DNA from: Karstenula rhodostoma CBS 690.94
Lineage: Eukaryota; Ascomycota; Dothideomycetes; Pleosporales; Didymosphaeriaceae
Length of the DNA: 64,000 bases
Assembly (NCBI GenBank): GCA_010093485.1
Contig: MU001500.1
Span: forward strand, 196,198-260,197
Reading direction: 5' to 3'
Shown here: piece by piece, positions 57,867-64,000 of the stretch
Layout of the letters: each line of letters opens with the position of its first letter
How positions within the stretch are numbered: position 1 is the first letter of the stretch
Program-made: the position numbers and the translations under genes
The notes under the pieces: generated by a model
What the model was told of the DNA's origin: nothing
Database searches by the model: none
What the model saw: the letters and a program-made list of their open reading frames with translations, nothing else

Positions 57867-60389
57867 ATGTTAGTTCTTGCTCTAGCACCTTTGCTGTTTA
57901 ATACAGTGTTTGGTTCCGTCTTGCACGGCGATCCGCTATCAACGCCCACCAGTCCCTCTATCATCACCAAAAGAGATGGCGCTGCTATACCAACAATTTC
58001 GCTAGGAGATATGCAAAAATATATCTTCAAAGATCGGGTGAGTTCACCACGACTGTTTCAAAACGTGTGACTAATATCCTACAGGCAGGATATCCGGACG
58101 TGGCCACGCTTGACTCAAGAGAAGTCAACATTGCTCCCGACGGCTTCCATGATGACATACCTCAAGAAGGATTGACTTTTGGCCTTGGCCCAGAAATAGC
58201 TGCAGAGATGAAGAAGATTGTGGAAGAAAACTGCAAAGACAGAAAAGATCTGCAAGTCTGTATCGAGAAAGTGCATGACACCCTAACAAATACCCAACTC
58301 AACACTCACTCAAAGCGCTTTGTGCTTTTGACCGCAGGAACGGTTGCGGCTGTTGTACCATGGATCATTCCGGTCATCGCAGTCGTAGGCATCGTTGCCT
58401 GGGCATTGGCGTCAGAGGATGGTAAACCCGCCAAAGTTTACTTGCCCCACGAAAAGAACGGTCCACTAGCTCAAATTGAGACTCTTGGAGACGATGTTGA
58501 CTATGTTGCCTTCTCCATTGGTGAAGGGGACGAGGCTAATGTTGTGGCTAACGTGACGATCACTCTGACACCTACACCTACGCCGAACCCAGAGTGAGTT
58601 TTCAACCAAAGCAATTTTGATCAAGATCTACTAACATCATGGACTCTAGCCAAACTATTAGTCTTGAGGAGGTCACTGCCGATAGCGACGGTCATAAAAA
58701 GGGTAGTATTTTAATACACATTCCGGAAGACCTTGACCATAACCTTAGAGATCGCCTTCGGGTTCTCGGTATCCAACAAATCAGAGACTTGTGCGCAGAA
58801 GACAGGAAAGCACATGCGATTGTAAAACGCTCCAAGATCGATCCACGGGCACCACCGCCAGTGTCAGAAGAGTGCAGGACCGGAATAAGGAACCTTGCCA
58901 GAAGTAGCATGTTTGCAATGGATGACGAATTGACCATGCAAATGGTCCCCGCAAACCCCAATAATCCTACGAATCTCGAAACCCATCCAGATGGTGCCGT
59001 AGTTCCCAATCTCGATATCGACGGCCTCAATGCTGCTATAGAGATGGCACGTCAAATCCAGCAGAGGAGAGGCACCAATAATCGACCTGGTGCGAACAAT
59101 TTCTACCGCGGTTTGATGGTCGCGAGTCTAGTGTTGAGATACGTTCAAGAAGTAGTCTTAGTCATGGAAGAGATAGACGAGCTGTTGGCACTCGTCGAAT
59201 GGGGCGTGGAACAGATCAAACGGGTCACAGCAAAAGATGCATTGTGCCCTTCTGACCTAGTATGCTTCGATACGGACTGCAAGGGCTATGTGGAGAAAGG
59301 AACCTTCCCGGGCCTGGATAAAGACCCAGAAATAGAGCAAACAGGCTCTTGCACATTAGTAAGACCTTCCACAACCCTGCAGAAAACCAAACTAACGGTC
59401 ACATAGAAATCAAACAAGGGCTGTTCTTGTGAGATTCTCTCTCAGCCATACGTACGTCTCATCTCGGATACAGACTACTTCGATGATTTGCAACAGTTCA
59501 TGCAAGATGTCGATGACTCTGTCTCACATCCGATTTGCTCAACAGACGATTCGATAAACTTCGACACTGCGCGCATGAACGAGGCTATCGATAGTGCCTG
59601 CCAGAATCATGATGAGCTTAGGCGGGTCAAACGCCATGGAACCGCCCTTTCGACGCGAGACACATTTGCGTACTACAATACGGACAAGGATAATCTACGC
59701 TGGCACCTTTCCTGGGATGACGCCGGGGGAAAATGCTCGTTGAAGTGCAAGAATGTTTTCAATAAGATGCTATATTACGACAAATGTAAGTTGGGCCTCA
59801 AGTATGCTTGTTGGAATCAACTGCTAAAGTTTCTGCAGGCAGATGGTGGGGTGCCGCAGCGAAGAAGGGTTCTGTGCCTACAGAATGTGGCTTGGCTTCG
59901 TATGACGTAGACTACGTGCCACCTGCACCCTCCAATGAACCTCAGCTCCCAGAAAACTGGTCTCAATACTTGATTATCTTGGACCATGAGATTTCCGGGC
60001 CGGGCAATTGGAAGATTGAGTGGAACCTTTTCGCGGACCCTTGGCGCGGCAATGTCAAAGTCGAGGGCCCAGCAACTTACATGGATATTGGTGCCACGTC
60101 CATGGAAATCCACATCAATGTTGATGATCCAGATATCCATGAAAAAGCAAAGATTCGATTCACTATTGCAGATCGCTTCAACCCTTCGGAAAAACGCGAT
60201 GCGCCGTGGTACGCTGGTCCCAATGGTGACATGGGAGAGGCATATTTTGGCTTGAATTGGTGCGGAATCGCAGAAAAGGACTCAGACTGGCACGACGATA
60301 ATGGCGTTTGGAAGCGAAAGGTGAGGTGCGCTTTTTCCAAAGATTTCGGAGAGATTTTCAAGACGGGCTCCTTTTCGTGGCGCCTTTAG
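57867..60389 (+). CDS. Large secreted protein of unknown family, 5 exons
   Basis: Model: exons 57867-58037, 58085-58593, 58650-59358, 59407-59785 and 59839-60389, 772 aa, all joins in phase. It starts with a signal peptide (MLVLALAPLLFNTVFGSVL). A Lys-Arg at SIITKR could be a Kex2 site, and KRFVLLTAG may be another. Residues near 150-175 (VPWIIPVIAVVGIVAWALA) are hydrophobic enough to span a membrane. Then come a cysteine-containing region (CPSDLVCFDTDCKGY), SCTLKSNKGCSCEILSQPYVR, HLSWDDAGGKCSLKC, YYDKCRWWGAAAKKG and a C-terminal module with Trp/Asp-rich text (NWKIEWNLFADPWRGNV; MGEAYFGLNWCG; GSFSWRL). I do not recognise the family. It resembles multi-domain fungal extracellular proteins, and its neighbours on both sides are also secreted. 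Confidence 0.75.
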
Positions 60390-61050
60390 ATGTTCGTCGC
60401 GAGTTTCTCACATTGATAGATCTATACAAGAAGGGGGTTTTTTTTTTTCAAGTATGTCTTGCTTGTTTTGGGACTCGCTACTTAGCGTTCAAGTCACGTA
60501 TGTGCGATGCCATCTGTACAATCTCGAAAGTGTGAAAGCGTCATCTTCGCACAAATCCCCGCTGTTGTACGTTTTTTGCCGACAGACGTGAGGCAAACTT
60601 TTGCGGTGTGTGGGTCAGAGCACGTGACCTAGCTCCCGCGCGACCCGATACACACAGTGCCAACTGCTAGACCTACAGCCACTATTTTTTGCCAAGCTCA
60701 TAGAGTAAGTGGTAAATCTGCAATAGAACACTGGGCCTTTGATGGGGAGGAGAGAGGGCTAACGCGTCGTTACTCCGTTGTCAACCCAGCCACAGCTCTT
60801 CCTTCCGAAGGAATCGAGAAACCAATGCGAAGGCTGCGAGAACTGGCAGAGAACCACCGGCAACTCGTGCAGCCTCAAATATCACGAGACGAATTCACTG
60901 TTTGGTAAATCGAAGTTTCAAGTGTAGATGAACGACACATCCCAAAGCGCATGATATCAGACATACGCGGGGGCGATCATCTCACAATATTACCATTAAA
61001 CATTAAATATATCCCCCTCCCTCTCTTGATCCTCTTTCAAACCCACCCTT
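60390..61050. other. Intergenic between convergent secreted-protein genes
   Basis: About 660 bases. The ORF at 60657-60908 has no start context or domain that I can support. Confidence 0.4.
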
Positions 61051-62515
61051 CTAAAAATTATTGAAACAGACCCCATTCGCCGGGCTCCCAGGTGGACTGA
61101 AGTCGCATCCAACACCCCCACCAGCATTAGCGCAGCAAAAGCCGACAAAGTTGTTGGCAGTGCAGCCCGACGTGCCGGGCGGTTGGCAAGGGCAGGGTGG
61201 TGTGTATGTCGCGGTTGCAGTAGCGACTGTCGTCGTAGTCACAGTAGCAGTGGCAAATTGTGTCTCCGTTGCAGTAGCAGTAGCAGTTTCTGTTGCAGTA
61301 ATCGTCTCGATCTCGGTGGCTGTGGCGGTCGTTGTCGTAGTTGCGGTGGCTATAGCGGTATCGAAGGCTGTCGGTGTGATAGTCTGTAGGGAAGGGGTTA
61401 TATTAGCGGGAGTGTACTTGAAGGCAGAAATAGAGAGAGAGAAAAGGTGATCAGGCGGAGGGACGTACCTGCGCAGAGGGTGTAGAGGTCAGCGTGATTG
61501 TCTGGGGCGGCAAATCGAGACAGCTGCAGCCCGCGGACACCTGTTCAGCTGCAAACTGGGACAGAAGTTCGACGTCGATGGTGCGTTTATCCAGGGCGGC
61601 ATTTTGCGCGGGATGTGCGTAGATGGTGTTGTTCGCCCGCTCAATGATATAGCCATCCACGGAGATGTCGCTGCGCTTCTTGGCGCACTTGGGGACTGCG
61701 GTTGAGGTCACGGTCACGGTGCTCGCGACCTCGGTGGCGGTCTCAGTTGTTGAGGTGATTGTAGTTGTTTCCGTGCTAGGTGTGATGGTAAGAATTTCAG
61801 TAGCGGGATATATAGTAATGGTTTCGGTGTTTGGAATGACCGTGACGACTTCGGTTCTTGGAGTTATGGTGATAATGATCGTTGCTGGTGGGAGAGTGCT
61901 GTAAGGTTGTATTAGAATATATTGCAATGTAAAGATGGAACGGAGTAGAAACTTGAAGATGAAAACATACGTTGTTGCTGCAGGGAGTGTAATCGTCGTG
62001 GATGCTGCAGACGGCAGGTGCAGGTACGAGCTGCAAAAAGAGGATGCGGGCGGACCCATGCCTTTGAGAACGGACAAGGCAGGGTTGTCATCTTTACAGT
62101 CGAGAGGCTTCGAAGGCGAAGGTGATGGCGATGGCGATGGCGATGGCGATGGCGATGGCGATGGAGTCGACTTAGGAGTTGACTTAGGAGTTGACTTAGG
62201 AGTTGACTTGGGTGTTGACTTCAGCGTAGACTTTGAAGTAGATTTCAAAGACGACGTGCACTTCGTAGTCGACTTAAGTGTGGACTTCGGGGTGGACTTC
62301 AGCGACGAAGTGCATTTTGTACTTGACTTTTGCGTGGGCTTCGGAGTATACTTCAATGAAGAAGAGCACTTTGTGGTCGACTTCTGCGTAGATGTCGGTG
62401 TGGACTTCAACGAAGTTGTGCACTTCGTACTTGTCGTCTGCTGCTTACTCGGTCCCGGAAGGGCGAGGGCGGAACCCAGAAGCGTGTACACAAGGAGATG
62501 CGTGGGGAGCAACAT
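61051..62515 (-). CDS. Secreted Ser/Thr-rich repeat protein with C-terminal cysteine module, 3 exons
   Basis: Model: exons 62515-61971, 61898-61469 and 61383-61051, 435 aa. The ATG at 62515 gives a signal peptide (MLLPTHLLVYTLLGSALAL); an upstream in-frame start would bury it. Next are four imperfect repeats of about 17-25 aa built on TKCTSSLKSTPKST, a run of KSTP, then an SPSP run encoded by (GCCATC)n. TTT/ATET-type Thr repeats fill the middle and C-terminal thirds. KKRSD and LDKRTID are possible Kex2 sites. The final about 50 residues have eight cysteines (PPCPCQPPGTSGCTAN; GFCCANAGGGVGCD; GVCFNNF). The composition fits a heavily O-glycosylated cell-wall or adhesin-like protein, but there is no GPI-anchor hydrophobic tail. 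Confidence 0.75.
62121..62215. repeat. Coding microsatellites: (GATGGC)n and 12-bp GACTTAGGAGTT repeats
   Basis: About six GATGGC units are followed by about four GACTTAGGAGTT units. On the minus strand they encode the SP and KSTP runs of the cell-wall-type protein. Length variation here would change the stalk of that protein without a frameshift. Confidence 0.85.
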
Positions 62516-63465
62516 GGCCGCGAGGTGAGAGGCTCTTGACAAATTGACCAATTGAGCAAGTCCGACGTTCGTCTTCAGGGAAGGAAGCTTCACGGGAGGG
62601 AAAGAACTGAAATCAGAGAGGTCCTATCCTAATATACAGATGCACATGGGAGTGCGAGCATTTCAAAGCTACTCCTTTCGTGGGGCTCTCATCCGCAGGT
62701 GTTCTCCACTGTCAACTATAGAAAGAAACATTTCATTTCCACACGCGCTCTTTCTGATCTTGGACTGCGCGAAAATTACTCGGAATACGCGATAGTAGCC
62801 CCTTCAGAATAAATGCCTTATTAGTTTCTGCGCCACAACGTCGGTTATCAGCTAGCGGCTACACCTTGCTTCTTTACGGAGCCAAGCTCAAACCTTCGTG
62901 GGCCAATTCAGAGATTCAGGGATTGACTTGCCTCTATTTGGCTCGCCCCTAACGCATTAGACGTGATGGGGAGGCGATTGTGGCTGGCTGTAAACGCAAG
63001 GGGAAGCGATGGTGGCGCTGCTAATCAATGCGCTAGCCCATGTATGGAGTAGCTGTCTCCTAAGAAATTGGACCCCACCCTACCACCACAGTTTGCCTAT
63101 AGCCGGAGCTTAGTGCTATACGATAACAACAGTATGCAGGGTGCCGCTCGCTTATCTGATTGCGTTCGAGATAAATATATGTCCAAGGCTGGATGTCGGG
63201 ACAATTACATTCATTATAGATTCCGCTGGCTCGACTCTCCAACGAACCTACCGCGTGGATCCACGTCCGGGCTTAGAAAGCACATTCCAGCATTTGGAAG
63301 GAGCTTGTATCCAAGTGTTAATAGCATACGAAGATAGAATACCAATCGCTGTATTGCACTCACGGACCCGTTTTTTTCTCCTGTACTTTATGTGGTCTTT
63401 GGTCTCAGGTACCAAAGGAGATGCTTGCGAGTTGCTCACTGAAAGGAGTAGGGGGAGGTCCGATG
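62516..63465. other. Region of short, unassigned ORFs
   Basis: About 950 bases upstream of the cell-wall-type gene. A plus-strand ORF from 63141 (GTITFIIDSAGSTLQRTYRV) has some protein-like text but no start context, no family and many rare codons. It could be part of a decayed accessory gene together with the TPR-like fragment that follows. Confidence 0.35.
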
Positions 63466-63672
63466 TCAGACCGCTGTATCAATGGTTCCTCCTAATTTGC
63501 GGGGTCGGGGGTAAACTTGCTTTCCTGTGTGAGGGAAGATGGTGGCGTTGTTAAGGTATGTCGTCAGCACTGCGAGCATCAATGGGTGTTCTTTACCCCA
63601 GACTTCGTCTGATGGATTAAGAGAAAGAGGTATCCAGACCGGACGAGCGCTCTGGGTCACCGTCAAAGGCAA
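63466..63672 (-). pseudogene. Decayed TPR (kinesin-light-chain-type) fragment
   Basis: The minus-strand frame reads DEVWGKEHPLMLAVLTTYLNNA, which resembles the LGKEHPxTL...NNLA linker of kinesin-light-chain-type TPR repeats found in fungal NLR-like proteins. The frame is short, and the rest of the repeat (QGKYEEAE) is not recognisable. A similar NATI/SATI-coding stretch occurs near 63000 on the same strand. I take it as a remnant, not a working gene. Confidence 0.35.
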
Positions 63673-63873
63673 CGAACTCGTTAAGGAGCGTATTCACATT
63701 CAGGACATGTTATTTCTACTTGCCCATGCCAAGTTACGGCCGGTGAATTTCTGTTCCGCGCTCCGGGTCCTGCGTGCGCTATAAGTGAGAGAGACGACGT
63801 CTTTACCCCGCTTCTAGAAGCAGCGTAAAGTGAGAGAAATTACGACTGTTTAAGGCTTTCTTGTACCTTCCAC

Positions 63874-63960
63874 AAACGCCGCTCACCTGCACTTTCTCGC
63901 GCCTTCCGTAAACGCCAAACGCCAAACGCCGCTCACCTGCGTGCCTGCCTCAGATATAAA
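63874..63960 (+). promoter_or_regulatory. Promoter reading out of the window: two direct repeats and a TATA box
   Basis: The 17-mer AAACGCCGCTCACCTGC occurs at 63874-63890 and 63924-63940 (50-bp spacing), with two further AAACGCC units between them. ATATAAA lies at 63954-63960, followed by AGG and a C/T-rich leader to the window end. This looks like a strong promoter for a plus-strand gene starting beyond base 64000. Confidence 0.55.
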
Positions 63961-64000
63961 AGGCCCGCCCCGCTCGCCCCAACCTGTTCTTCTCTCCACT

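Noticed and set aside
1..64000. CRISPR array, rRNA genes, bacterial operons
   Set aside because: No regularly spaced repeats, no rRNA-like conserved sequence, and gene structure is clearly eukaryotic with introns.

Overview
The window is nuclear DNA from a filamentous ascomycete (Pezizomycotina, probably Dothideomycetes; the class is an inference). Genes carry short GT-AG introns (mostly 45-75 nt), GC-rich third codon positions and typical ascomycete families: Utp21, Hgh1, Arp6, mL50, a DUF676/ROG1-type lipase, MFS, a wax-synthase-like MBOAT and DUF3468 regulators. Exon-intron models were built by hand from splice signals, reading phase and protein continuity. None has been checked against transcripts.

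Layout. 1-30.6 kb is mostly housekeeping: the Utp21 3' end, a DUF3468-type regulator, a small conserved orphan, a 7-TM protein, a broken polyketide synthase relic (8.6-10.4 kb), a MetE-like methyltransferase, a proline-rich protein, Hgh1, an MFS transporter, the DUF676 lipase and a Cys-motif protein. 47.7-55.0 kb is again ordinary: MBOAT, Arp6, mL50 and a 2EXR-like protein. 55.1-62.5 kb encodes secreted products: an HEXXH metalloprotease-like protein, a 772-aa secreted protein of unknown family and a repeat-rich Ser/Thr cell-wall-type protein. The last 1.4 kb holds a decayed TPR-like fragment and a strong promoter reading out of the window.

The most unusual part is 31.8-46.3 kb, all on the minus strand. 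It is a tandem duplication of a three-gene module: a tiny protein of 61-71 aa with a WDxFxxY motif, a CorA-like two-TM membrane protein of 638-654 aa, and a Ser/Thr protein kinase with a conserved N-terminal domain. In the upstream copy the kinase carries a C-terminal von Willebrand A domain with an intact DxSxS motif; the downstream copy lacks it. Intron positions are conserved between the two copies of every gene, so the whole cassette was duplicated. The pairing of a soluble kinase and metal-binding adhesion domain with a membrane protein suggests a signalling or allorecognition/immunity-type system, but that function is inference.

A 68-bp repeat occurs twice, 22.7 kb apart, 66/68 identical. 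One copy lies inside an intron of the upstream CorA-like gene between direct repeats, which looks like a small introner-like or MITE-like mobile element.
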